Origin: Burkholderia sp. WAC0059
GTDB lineage: Bacteria > Pseudomonadota > Gammaproteobacteria > Burkholderiales > Burkholderiaceae
Assembly (NCBI RefSeq): GCF_002870125.1
Contig: NZ_PNEO01000016.1
Location: 1-64,000 of the forward strand
DNA length: 64,000 bases
Reading direction: 5' to 3'
Shown in pieces: positions 9,633-17,267 of the stretch. Each line of letters begins with the position of its first letter. Position 1 is the stretch's first letter. The notes below the pieces were generated by a model that ran no database searches, was not told the origin of the DNA, and saw nothing but the letters and a program-made list of their open reading frames with translations. The translations under genes were made by a program, and so were the position numbers.

Positions 9633-9775
9633 GTCCTGTCTCCTGTCGTCCGCGGTCTTGTTTTGATCGGTGCGACGGGCGGTGCCGTGCGGCCGCGAGG
9701 CGAGATGCTGCGGGTGCCGGGCGAGTACCTGTGCAGAGGCGCCCGCCCGGCGTAACGTCGGGGAGGCGAGGCGGC

Positions 9776-10438
9776 TTACTTCAGCGCGTCGAACGCGCGC
9801 GTCCGGATTTCGTCGACGCTGCCGAGCCCGGAGATGCGCCGGTACTGCGGCGCCTTCAGGCCGTTCTCCTCGCCTCGCTGTGCCCATTGCTGGTAGTAGT
9901 CGACGAGCGGACGGGTCTGCGCGACGTAGACGTCGAGACGCTTGCGCACGGTCTCTTCCTTGTCGTCGTCGCGCTGGATCAGCGGCTCGCCCGTCACGTC
10001 GTCGAGGCCTTCGCGCTTCGGCGGATTGAATTTCACGTGATAGGTGCGGCCCGACGCGGCATGCACGCGACGCCCGCTCATGCGGACGATGATCTCGTCG
10101 AACGGCACGTCGATTTCGAGCACGTAGTCGATCGCCACGGCCGCCTGCTTCATCGCCTCGGCCTGCGGCAGCGTGCGCGGGAAGCCGTCGAACAGATAGC
10201 CGTTGCGGCAATCCGGTTCGCGCAGGCGTTCCTTCACGAGATTGATGATGAGCTCGTCGGACACGAGTTCGCCCGCGTCCATGAAGCGCTTCGCCTCGAG
10301 GCCGAGCGGCGTGCCGGCCTTCACGGCCGCGCGCAGCATGTCGCCCGTCGAAATCTGCGGGATGCCGAACTTTTCCTTGATGAAGTTCGCTTGGGTTCCC
10401 TTGCCCGCGCCGGGCGCGCCCAACAGGATCAAACGCAT
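9776..10438 (-). CDS. adk: Adenylate kinase
   Basis: 220 residues, long-lid bacterial form. It interconverts ATP + AMP and two ADP in the cytoplasm. The P-loop GAPGAGKGT is at residues 7-15, the AMP-binding STGDMLRAAV follows, DGFPRT is present near residue 85, and the lid contains GRTYHVKFNPP without the zinc cysteines. The ATG at 10438 is used because homologues start MRLILLGAPG. It belongs to the lpxK-Trm112-kdsB-adk group, although 267 bases separate it from kdsB. Confidence 0.97.
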   Translation of the reverse strand: MRLILLGAPGAGKGTQANFIKEKFGIPQISTGDMLRAAVKAGTPLGLEAKRFMDAGELVSDELIINLVKERLREPDCRNGYLFDGFPRTLPQAEAMKQAAVAIDYVLEIDVPFDEIIVRMSGRRVHAASGRTYHVKFNPPKREGLDDVTGEPLIQRDDDKEETVRKRLDVYVAQTRPLVDYYQQWAQRGEENGLKAPQYRRISGLGSVDEIRTRAFDALK

Positions 10439-10705
10439 ATGAGATATCTCCGATCTATGTGAATTCTTCGGGCGCGGCGGCTGCAACGGCATGCGACGTG
10501 AGCCGCATTCGAGCGCTCTCTTTCCCGTTCGCTGCTGCAGCCGGCGACCGTGCGCTGGCGAACAACACAACAACCTCATACGGCAACCCGTTTCGCGCGG
10601 CGATGCCCGTGGAGGATGCTGCGGGGCGATGCCTGCAACGAATGGGAAACCCTCGACGCGCCAAGGCTTCGGAAGGTTTTCACGACCGTTCGATTATGCC
10701 ATGCC

Positions 10706-11518
10706 TTATTGCGCTTCCGGCCGGAACAGGGCCTGTACGCGGGTCAGATCGGCCGGCGTGTCGACGCCCGGCGCGGGCGCTTCGTCGGTGAGGAGTACGG
10801 CGATCCGCTCGCCATGCCACATCGCGCGCAACTGCTCGAGCGCCTCGGTCTGCTCGATCGGCGACTGCGGGAGCGACGGATAGCTGCGCAGGAATTTCGC
10901 GCGATAGGCGTAGAGCCCGATGTGCCGGTAAACCGCCGCGGGCCCAGTCGGGGCGGGCATGGAGGCGGTGTCGAAGTGCCCGGGGAGACAGTGCGGTTGC
11001 CATGCGTCGCGCGCCCAGGGAATGGGGGCGCGCGAGAAATATAGCGCGACGCCGCGCGCGTCGAGCACGACCTTGACGACGTTCGGATTGAAGACGTCGG
11101 CTGTCGTCGCGATGGGATGAGCGGCCGTCGCGATCGCGCAATCGGGGTGCGAGGCCAGATGCGACGCAACGTCGCATATGAGTCCGGGCTCGATCAGCGG
11201 CTCGTCGCCCTGCACGTTGACGACGAGCGTGTCGTCGCTCCAGCCGAGCCGTCCGGCCACCTCGGCGAGGCGGTCGGTACCGGAGGGATGGTCGGCGCGC
11301 GTGAGCACCGCTTCGAAGCCGTGCGCCTGCGCGGCGTCGAGCACGCTCTGCGCGTCGGAGGCGATCAGCACCTGTTGCGCGCCCGATGCGCGCGCGCGTT
11401 CTGCGACGCGCACCACCATCGGTTTGCCGCCGATGTCCGCAAGCGGCTTGTTCGGCAGACGCGTCGAGGCGAGACGGGCGGGCACGACGACGACGAAGGG
11501 CTGGACGGAGGCGGTCAT
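10706..11518 (-). CDS. kdsB: 3-deoxy-manno-octulosonate cytidylyltransferase
   Basis: 270 residues. It activates Kdo with CTP to CMP-Kdo for lipopolysaccharide core synthesis. The nucleotide-binding motif VVPARLASTRLPNKPL is near the N-terminus, VVNVQGDEPLIEP supplies the metal-binding Asp, and HIGLYAYRAKFL is typical of the family. The start at 11518 (MTASVQPFVVV) is chosen over an upstream in-frame extension rich in Pro/Arg. Its neighbour lpxK also acts in lipid A/LPS synthesis, so the cluster is an envelope operon. Confidence 0.96.
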   Translation of the reverse strand: MTASVQPFVVVVPARLASTRLPNKPLADIGGKPMVVRVAERARASGAQQVLIASDAQSVLDAAQAHGFEAVLTRADHPSGTDRLAEVAGRLGWSDDTLVVNVQGDEPLIEPGLICDVASHLASHPDCAIATAAHPIATTADVFNPNVVKVVLDARGVALYFSRAPIPWARDAWQPHCLPGHFDTASMPAPTGPAAVYRHIGLYAYRAKFLRSYPSLPQSPIEQTEALEQLRAMWHGERIAVLLTDEAPAPGVDTPADLTRVQALFRPEAQ

Positions 11519-11594
11519 CACAACGGACGGAGCAAGGTCGGAAACGAAAACGCGCCGGGGGCCGGCGCGCCGGATGAGCGACGGGGGCGGGGGG

Positions 11595-11807
11595 TCAGGC
11601 CGTCTGGCCGGCAACCGGTCCGGACGGCGAGACGGGCGTGCCTTCCACCGTCTGGCGCGCCTCGTCGACGAGCATCACGGGAATGCCGTCGCGGATCGGA
11701 TAGGCGAGCTTGTCGGCGTGGCAGATGAGTTCCTGCGCGGCACGGTCGTAGCTGAGCGGGCCCTTGCAGATCGGGCAGACCAGGATTTCAAGCAGGCGGG
11801 CGTCCAC
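11595..11807 (-). CDS. Trm112-family zinc-ribbon-like protein
   Basis: 70 residues, Trm112/YcaR family. The sequence begins (M)DARLLEILVCPICKGPL, with the CPIC pair at residues 11-14 and a third Cys at LIC. The closest bacterial relatives are small proteins encoded between lpxK and kdsB, as here; their role is unclear, while eukaryotic and archaeal Trm112 activates methyltransferases. The start is GTG at 11807, because conservation begins at that codon, and it overlaps the end of lpxK by 20 bases, indicating co-translation. Confidence 0.9.
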   Translation of the reverse strand: MDARLLEILVCPICKGPLSYDRAAQELICHADKLAYPIRDGIPVMLVDEARQTVEGTPVSPSGPVAGQTA

Positions 11808-12804
11808 GGAGTTTCTCCACAACCAGGGTGACAAGGCGATGATCGAGCGCGGCTTCGACGGGCACGACCCAGATGCGCGCATCGTTCCATGCCCCCAATT
11901 TTACTGCATCCTTCTCGGTGATCAGGATGGCGTCGGCAGCGAGGTCGGCGAACGGATTGCTGGCGAACGCATAGTGGTCGGGCAGCGGCAGCGTCTGCGG
12001 CGCGAGGCCGGCCGCGCGCAGCGTCGCGAAGAAGCGCTCCGGCGCGCCGATGCCGGCGCTCGCGATCACGCGTTCGCCCGCGAATTGCGCGAGCGGGCGG
12101 CGCAGGGCCGGGTTCGCCAGATGCCAGGCGTCGCCTGCGTCGAGTCGCAGCGCGAAGGTGTTCGGCCAGGGCGGCAGGGCGCGCTCGAACGGGTTGTTGA
12201 CGAGCGTGGCGTCGCGGCGCCGCGATAGCGGTTCGCGCAGCGGCCCGGCCGGCAGCAGGAAGCCGTTGCCGCCGAGCCGATGATCGAACACCACGAGTTC
12301 CGCATCGCGCGCGAGCCGGTAGTGCTGGAGGCCGTCGTCACTCACGATGACGTCGACGTCGCGATGCGCGGCGCACAGCGCCTGCGCCGCGGCGACCCGG
12401 TTCGGGCAGACCCAGACGGGCACGCCGGTGCGGCGCGCGATCAGCAGCGGTTCGTCGCCGGCGTTGCCGGCCGGCGTCGCCGGCGTGACGGCGGTCGGCC
12501 GGGCGACCTTCGCGCCGTAGCCGCGCGAGACGACGCCGGGCGAGAAACCGGCCGCGCGCAGCGCGTCGACGAGCGCAATGACCGTCGGCGTTTTGCCGGT
12601 GCCGCCGACCGTCACGTTGCCGACCACGACGACCGGCACGCCGACGCGTATGGCCTTGAGCCAGCCGAGCGCATAGGCGGCGCGGCGCGCTGCCGTGACG
12701 GCGCCGAAGGCGGCCGCGAGCGGCGTGAGTGCCCAGGCGAGCGACCCGCGCCGTTGCCATTCGCGCGCAATGCGCGTCTCGAGGCGGGAGACGAAGCCGT
12801 CCAT
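11788..12804 (-). CDS. lpxK: Tetraacyldisaccharide 4'-kinase
   Basis: 338 residues. It phosphorylates the 4' position of the lipid A disaccharide at the inner membrane. An N-terminal amphipathic/hydrophobic segment (residues about 24-60) is followed by the P-loop GNVTVGGTGKTP at residues 62-73, then SRGYGAK and DDGLQHYRL, both conserved. The ATG at 12804 begins MDGFVSRLE. It is first in the minus-strand group lpxK-Trm112-kdsB-adk. In Burkholderia relatives exbB and exbD usually stand directly upstream; here there is no gene. Confidence 0.95.
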   Translation of the reverse strand: MDGFVSRLETRIAREWQRRGSLAWALTPLAAAFGAVTAARRAAYALGWLKAIRVGVPVVVVGNVTVGGTGKTPTVIALVDALRAAGFSPGVVSRGYGAKVARPTAVTPATPAGNAGDEPLLIARRTGVPVWVCPNRVAAAQALCAAHRDVDVIVSDDGLQHYRLARDAELVVFDHRLGGNGFLLPAGPLREPLSRRRDATLVNNPFERALPPWPNTFALRLDAGDAWHLANPALRRPLAQFAGERVIASAGIGAPERFFATLRAAGLAPQTLPLPDHYAFASNPFADLAADAILITEKDAVKLGAWNDARIWVVPVEAALDHRLVTLVVEKLRGRPPA

Positions 12805-13421
12805 CGGCCGGGTCACCGTTGCCGGCGCCGCGTCGCGCGGCCGGAGGCGGGCGACAAGCGTGGACGTGTCGGTCGTTGTGTACCGCCCGCACCGCCGGTC
12901 GTCGGGCGCGCGCGGTGTGGCAGGACGGACGGAGTGGGCATCGGGACGGGCTCCTCCGGGAAGCAGGGTAGGGGGCAGGCTGCCGCGAATCGTGTACGGC
13001 GTCGGCACGCGGCGAAGCCCGGACAGAGCCCGGGTGTCGTGCCGCGAACCCGGCACTCTAGCGCGTGAGCTGGTCCGGCGGCAAGCCGTCCGTCTGGTCG
13101 GGACCCATGGACTCGATCCACGTCAGCCGGGCGACGCGGTTGTGGATAACTTTGTGGAGAAACGGCCGTCCAGGCCGGCGGCAAGCCCGAAATGGCGGCC
13201 TCCTATCGGTAGGAGGACCGTTTGGGTGGGTGGAAAGTCTATATAAATCAACTGGATATGGATATTTTTATGGGGCCGCGGCTTGCTCGGGCGGTCCGTG
13301 CCGGGTAGCGCACACAGTGTGGACACCTCGAAGGTGTTTGTGATCGTTGGTATCGGGCGCTGGACGCCGCCCGGCCGGTCGGTCTATCGTCTGTCCAGCC
13401 GTGTTTCGACTCGTTCATCCC
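12805..13421. other. Gene-free region between lpxK and xseA
   Basis: 617 bases between divergent lpxK and xseA with no convincing coding frame. A perfect DnaA box (TTATCCACA on the minus strand) lies at 13141-13149, and a one-mismatch copy lies at 13153-13161. A 7-bp hairpin CCTCCTA-TCGG-TAGGAGG is at 13199-13216, and a marked AT-rich patch is at 13233-13272. exbB and exbD, expected here from related genomes, are absent and no remnant was recognised. Confidence 0.6.
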
Positions 13422-14816
13422 ATGAATTCCGACCGCTCCTTCGATCGCCGTTTCTTTTCCCCGTCGCCGGGCGCATCTCCCGACGTCGTCATTCCCGTCT
13501 CAGCGCTGAATCGCGCGATCGGCGCCATGCTCGAGCGCTCGTTTCCGCTCGCCTGGGTGGCCGGCGAGGTGTCGAATTTCACGCGCGCGGCGAGCGGCCA
13601 CTGGTATTTCTCGATCAAGGACGCCCAGGCGCAAATTCGCTGCGTCATGTTCCGCGGCCGCGCGCAATACGCGGAATTCACACCGCGCGAGGGCGACCGC
13701 ATCGAGGTGCACGCGCTCGTGACCATGTACGAGCCGCGCGGCGAGTTGCAACTGAACGTCGAGGCCGTGCGGCGCACCGGGCAGGGCCAGCTTTACGAGG
13801 CATTTTTGCGGCTCAAGGCGAAACTCGAAGCCGAGGGGCTGTTCGACCCGGCCCGCAAGCGCGCGTTGCCCGCGCATCCGCGCGCCATCGGGGTCGTCAC
13901 GTCCATGCAGGCCGCCGCGCTGCGCGACGTGCTGACGACGCTGAGCCGCCGGGCGCCGCACGTGTCCGTGATCGTCTATCCGGCGCCCGTGCAGGGCGCA
14001 GGCGCGGCCGAAAAGCTGACGGCGATGGTGGAGACGGCCAACGCGCGCGGCGAGGTCGACGTGCTCGTGGTGTGCCGCGGCGGGGGCTCGATCGAAGACC
14101 TCTGGGCCTTCAACGACGAAGCGCTGGCCCGCGCGATTGCGGCGAGCGATATCCCGGTCGTGAGCGGGGTCGGTCACGAAACCGACTTCACGATCGCCGA
14201 TTTCGCCGCCGACGTGCGCGCGCCCACGCCGACCGGCGCGGCCGAGCTGGCGAGTCCGCAGCGCGCGTTGCTGTTGCGCGATCTCGACGAGCGGCGTGCG
14301 TTGCTCGCGCGCGGATTCGGCCGCATGCTCGAGCGACGCGGGCAGCAGCTCGACTGGCTGGCGCGCCGATTGATTTCGCCTGCCGATCGGCTTGCGCAGC
14401 AGCACGCGCATTTGCGGCAACTGCAGATTCGTCTCGCATCCGCGGGCGCGCGCGCGGCGGCCGATGCGCGCGCGCGACTCGACGTCGTGCAGATGCGCTG
14501 GCAGCGCGCGCGTCCCGATCCTGCCGCGCGGCAGGCGAGGGTTCAGGCGCTGGCGCTGCGGCTCGACGGCGTGTTCGGGCGGCGGCGCGAGCGCACGCAG
14601 GCGCGCGTCTCGGAGCTGGCGGCGCGGCTCGAGGTGCTGAGTCCGCAACGGACCTTCGAGCGCGGCTATGCGGCGTTGCTCGACGTGCAAAGCGGCGCCG
14701 CCGTACGCGCGCCCGCTTCGCTCAAGCCCGGCCGACGGCTCACCGTTCATCTGGCCGAAGGCAGCGCCGACGTCGCGCTGGCCGACGTGCAGCCGCGCCT
14801 CGCGGACAGCTTCTGA
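13422..14816 (+). CDS. xseA: Exodeoxyribonuclease VII large subunit
   Basis: 464 residues. With XseB it degrades single-stranded DNA to oligonucleotides. The N-terminal OB fold (VSALNRAIGAMLERSFPLAW, then GEVSNFTRAASGHWYFS and MFRGRA) is followed by the catalytic domain with VVCRGGGSIEDLWAFNDE and GVGHETDFTIADFAAD, a coiled-coil arm rich in Arg/Ala/Gln, and the C-terminal FERGYAAL. The start could be the ATG at 13422 or an in-frame GTG at 13401. xseB is not in the window. Confidence 0.95.
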   Translation: MNSDRSFDRRFFSPSPGASPDVVIPVSALNRAIGAMLERSFPLAWVAGEVSNFTRAASGHWYFSIKDAQAQIRCVMFRGRAQYAEFTPREGDRIEVHALVTMYEPRGELQLNVEAVRRTGQGQLYEAFLRLKAKLEAEGLFDPARKRALPAHPRAIGVVTSMQAAALRDVLTTLSRRAPHVSVIVYPAPVQGAGAAEKLTAMVETANARGEVDVLVVCRGGGSIEDLWAFNDEALARAIAASDIPVVSGVGHETDFTIADFAADVRAPTPTGAAELASPQRALLLRDLDERRALLARGFGRMLERRGQQLDWLARRLISPADRLAQQHAHLRQLQIRLASAGARAAADARARLDVVQMRWQRARPDPAARQARVQALALRLDGVFGRRRERTQARVSELAARLEVLSPQRTFERGYAALLDVQSGAAVRAPASLKPGRRLTVHLAEGSADVALADVQPRLADSF

Positions 14817-15120
14817 AAGCCTGCGTCGCGGGCGCGTCGTTTGCTGGAGCGATGACGTCTGGGTGACGACGACGTGTGGCGCGCGGCGGATGCGCATGTT
14901 GGTCCGTTTGCGTTCGTTTTTCGCGCGTCTCGCGCATTCGCTGTTGCGTGCGCTGTGCCGTTGCAGCGACGCCATTCGGGCGATGGCGTTCCCCGTGCGT
15001 TCGGTGCCGTCTGTTAAAGGCAGTGCGTTTGCGGGGTTATTCCAAGTCGCCTACAATCGAGTGCTCCATGCCAGTGTCACGCAGACTTTCCCCATAACAC
15101 ACGACATAAGGAACTGCATC
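14817..15120. other. Intergenic region between xseA and sodB
   Basis: 304 bases. The left 200 bases show nothing recognisable. The right part carries the sodB promoter at 15029-15057 and a leader of about 57 bases. No Fur box was identified with confidence. Confidence 0.6.
15029..15057 (+). promoter_or_regulatory. sigma-70 promoter of sodB
   Basis: TTGCGG, 17 bases, then TACAAT, with the expected start about 15064. It lies 64 bases upstream of the sodB ATG and is one of the best promoter matches in the window. Confidence 0.75.
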
Positions 15121-15699
15121 ATGTCATTTACGCTCCCGCCGCTGCCGTACGCGAAGAACGCCCTTGCCCCGCACCTGTCGGAAGAGACGCTCGAGTTTCA
15201 CTACGGCAAGCATCATCAGGCTTACGTCACGAATCTGAACAATCTGATTCCGGGCACCGAATTCGAGAAGCTGTCGCTCGAAGAGATCATCAAGAAGTCG
15301 TCCGGCGGCGTGTTCAACAACGCAGCGCAAATCTGGAATCACACGTTCTTCTGGAACGGTCTGTCGCCGAACGGCGGCGGTGCGCCGAAGGGTCCGCTCG
15401 GCGACGCGATCAACGCGAAGTGGGGTTCCTACGACGCGTTCAAGGAAGCGTTCACGAAGGCCGCGGTCGGCAACTTCGGTTCGGGCTGGACGTGGCTCGT
15501 GAAGAAGGCCGATGGTTCGCTCGACATCGTCTCGACGAGCAACGCCGCGACGCCGCTCACGACCGACGCGAAGCCGCTCGTCACCATCGACGTGTGGGAA
15601 CACGCCTACTACATCGATTATCGCAACGCCCGTCCGAAGTTCGTCGAAGCGTTCTGGAACATCGTGAACTGGGACTTCGCCGCGAAGAACTTCGCGTAA
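15121..15699 (+). CDS. sodB: Superoxide dismutase [Fe]
   Basis: 192 residues, Fe-type SOD that converts superoxide to hydrogen peroxide and oxygen. Metal ligands are visible: H27 in EFHYGKHHQAY, the His of WNHTFFW, and the Asp and His of DVWEHAYYIDY. AAQIWNHTFFWNGLSP and NFGSGWTWLV favour the iron form over manganese. It has no signal peptide, so it is cytoplasmic. It has its own sigma-70 promoter and a hairpin terminator just downstream, so it is monocistronic. Confidence 0.97.
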   Translation: MSFTLPPLPYAKNALAPHLSEETLEFHYGKHHQAYVTNLNNLIPGTEFEKLSLEEIIKKSSGGVFNNAAQIWNHTFFWNGLSPNGGGAPKGPLGDAINAKWGSYDAFKEAFTKAAVGNFGSGWTWLVKKADGSLDIVSTSNAATPLTTDAKPLVTIDVWEHAYYIDYRNARPKFVEAFWNIVNWDFAAKNFA

Positions 15700-15740
15700 G
15701 GCAAGGCGCCGTCCAGCCGTTCCCTCCCGGTGGAATGGCG

Positions 15741-15771
15741 AAAAAAAGCCCTCCGAGCGAGGGCTTTTTTT
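15741..15771. terminator. Bidirectional terminator after sodB
   Basis: GCCCTC-CGAGC-GAGGGC hairpin flanked by seven A on the left and seven T on the right, so it works for sodB and for the converging hydrolase gene. Confidence 0.9.
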
Positions 15772-15809
15772 CTTTTTCGGGCCTGGCCGGTGTTCGGTCC
15801 CAGTCGGAC

Positions 15810-16403
15810 CTACGCGCCCAACGCGCCGATGACCTCGTCGGTCGTGCGGACGTGGCCCATGAGGCGGAACACCCGGTCCATCGTGAAACGGTGCATGTCG
15901 CCGGCGAGACTCGAAGTGGCGTCTTCGACGAACACGAGGCGCCAGCCCTGATCGAACGCCTGCCGCGCCGTCGACTCGACGCCGAAATTGGTGGCGATGC
16001 CGCCGAGCACGATCGTCCCGATGCCGCGCCGGCGCAACTGCTGTTCGAGATCCGTGCCGTAGAACGCGCCCCACTGGCGCTTGGTCACGACGAGGTCGCC
16101 GGGCTGCACGCCGGCTTCCGGCACGAGCTGGGACGCCTCGGGCGGGGGCGGCGGCGCATCGGGGGCGCGCATCGGCGTGTCGGCCGGCAGATGCAGCAGG
16201 TCTTCGATCTGCACGCGCACGAACACGACCGTTCCGCCTTTCATGCGCAGCGCATCGGCGATGCGTTTCGCGTTCGCGACGACCTGCGGCCCGGAGTAAG
16301 GCGCGAGCGTACGGCCGACGATGCCGTGCTGGAGGTCGATCAGCACGAGCGCCGTTGTGGGGGCGTCGAGCGTAAGGGGCAGGGTGGACGGAGCTTGCGT
16401 CAT
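15810..16403 (-). CDS. Isochorismatase-family hydrolase (YecD-like), catalytic Cys replaced by Gly
   Basis: 197 residues, cysteine-hydrolase/isochorismatase fold. The catalytic Asp is in ALVLIDLQHGI and the Lys in VVTKRQWGAFYG. The position that carries the nucleophilic Cys in nicotinamidases and related amidases is Gly here: GGIATNFGVESTARQAFD. The same change is found in true isochorismatases and in the E. coli YecD type, so the enzyme would not act by a covalent thiol mechanism. The substrate is unknown. It faces away from a TetR regulator 63 bases away, which may control it. Confidence 0.88.
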   Translation of the reverse strand: MTQAPSTLPLTLDAPTTALVLIDLQHGIVGRTLAPYSGPQVVANAKRIADALRMKGGTVVFVRVQIEDLLHLPADTPMRAPDAPPPPPEASQLVPEAGVQPGDLVVTKRQWGAFYGTDLEQQLRRRGIGTIVLGGIATNFGVESTARQAFDQGWRLVFVEDATSSLAGDMHRFTMDRVFRLMGHVRTTDEVIGALGA

Positions 16404-16466
16404 GGGGCACCTGTGTGTGAGGATTAACCCGCACGATGATACCGGAATATGAGGGGGCTTTCAGAT

Positions 16467-17069
16467 ATGGCCGATTCCGCAGTGGCGCGGCGCGTGCCGC
16501 GGCAGGAGCGCTCGGCGCGTACGGTCGACGCGCTGCTCGAGGCCGCCGGCAACGTGATTGCCGAACGCGGCTTCGAGGCGGCGACGATGACGCAGATCGC
16601 ACAACTGGCCGGCATGTCGATCGGCGCTTCGTACCAGTACTTTCCGAACAAGGAGGCGCTTGCGTTCGAACTGCGCCGGCGTTGCGGCGACGAGATGGAC
16701 GCGCGTTTCAGCGCTCTCATCGAAGCGGGCGAGCCCGTGCCGCTGCCGGATCTCGTCGAACGGCTCTTCGACCTGATGATCGGGTTGATGGAGGCCTATC
16801 CGGCGTATCTGACGCTGCTTTCTGTGCCGCTCGGGTTCCGGCGCGATGTCGCCGCGCGCAACCGGCTGCGCCGGCGCTTCGCCGTGCTGTTCCAGCGCTA
16901 CAACGCGTCGCTCGACGCCGACGAGGCCTACCGGATCGCCGAGGTCATGCTGCAGGTCATGAAGAGTCTCAATCCGCTCTATGCCGTCGCGAAGCCGAAA
17001 GAGCGCAAGCTGCTCGTCGCGGAGTACAAGGGCGTGCTGTCGGCGTGGCTGGCCGGGCGGCTTGGGTGA
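16467..17069 (+). CDS. TetR/AcrR-family transcriptional regulator
   Basis: 200 residues. The N-terminal helix-turn-helix (residues about 14-60) reads RSARTVDALLEAAGNVIAE, then TMTQIAQLAGMSIGASYQYF, which is the TetR signature. The C-terminal ligand domain is not assignable to a subfamily. The ATG at 16467 is chosen because GAGGGGG lies 9 bases upstream; an earlier in-frame ATG at 16449 lacks this. It is divergent from the YecD-like hydrolase, its likely target. Confidence 0.9.
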   Translation: MADSAVARRVPRQERSARTVDALLEAAGNVIAERGFEAATMTQIAQLAGMSIGASYQYFPNKEALAFELRRRCGDEMDARFSALIEAGEPVPLPDLVERLFDLMIGLMEAYPAYLTLLSVPLGFRRDVAARNRLRRRFAVLFQRYNASLDADEAYRIAEVMLQVMKSLNPLYAVAKPKERKLLVAEYKGVLSAWLAGRLG

Positions 17070-17172
17070 GCAGGAAGGGGGCGGTGGACGGTCGGAGCCG
17101 GTCGTGGGTTCCGGTAACGACGGGGCCGAAGATCGGTGCCGGGTCCAACTGGCCGTTCTGACCGTGCGGATG

Positions 17173-17234
17173 TTCGGATTGACCGCGGCCTTTTCGCAAT
17201 CGGGCGGGGGGAGCGAGAAAAGCCGACTTATCAT
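17173..17234 (+). promoter_or_regulatory. hrp_II / PIP-type promoter of the effector-like gene
   Basis: TTCG at 17173-17176 and TTCG at 17193-17196 are separated by exactly 16 bases, and a TATCAT at 17229-17234 follows after 32 bases, matching the -10 pattern YANNNT. Written as TTCGG-N15-TTCGC it also satisfies the plant-inducible-promoter consensus. These elements are bound by HrpB in Ralstonia and HrpX in Xanthomonas and mark type III secretion genes. The transcription start would fall about 27 bases before the ATG at 17268. TTCG is common in this DNA, so the spacing and the -10 carry the weight. Confidence 0.68.
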
Positions 17235-17267
17235 CGTTTCCGTTGATTCCAGGTACGGTACGGCAAC

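Noticed and set aside
12280..13068. A long plus-strand frame across lpxK and its upstream gap
   Set aside because: It is antisense to lpxK over most of its length, is rich in Arg/Ala/Asp as expected for a shadow of a GC-rich gene, and has no recognisable domain.
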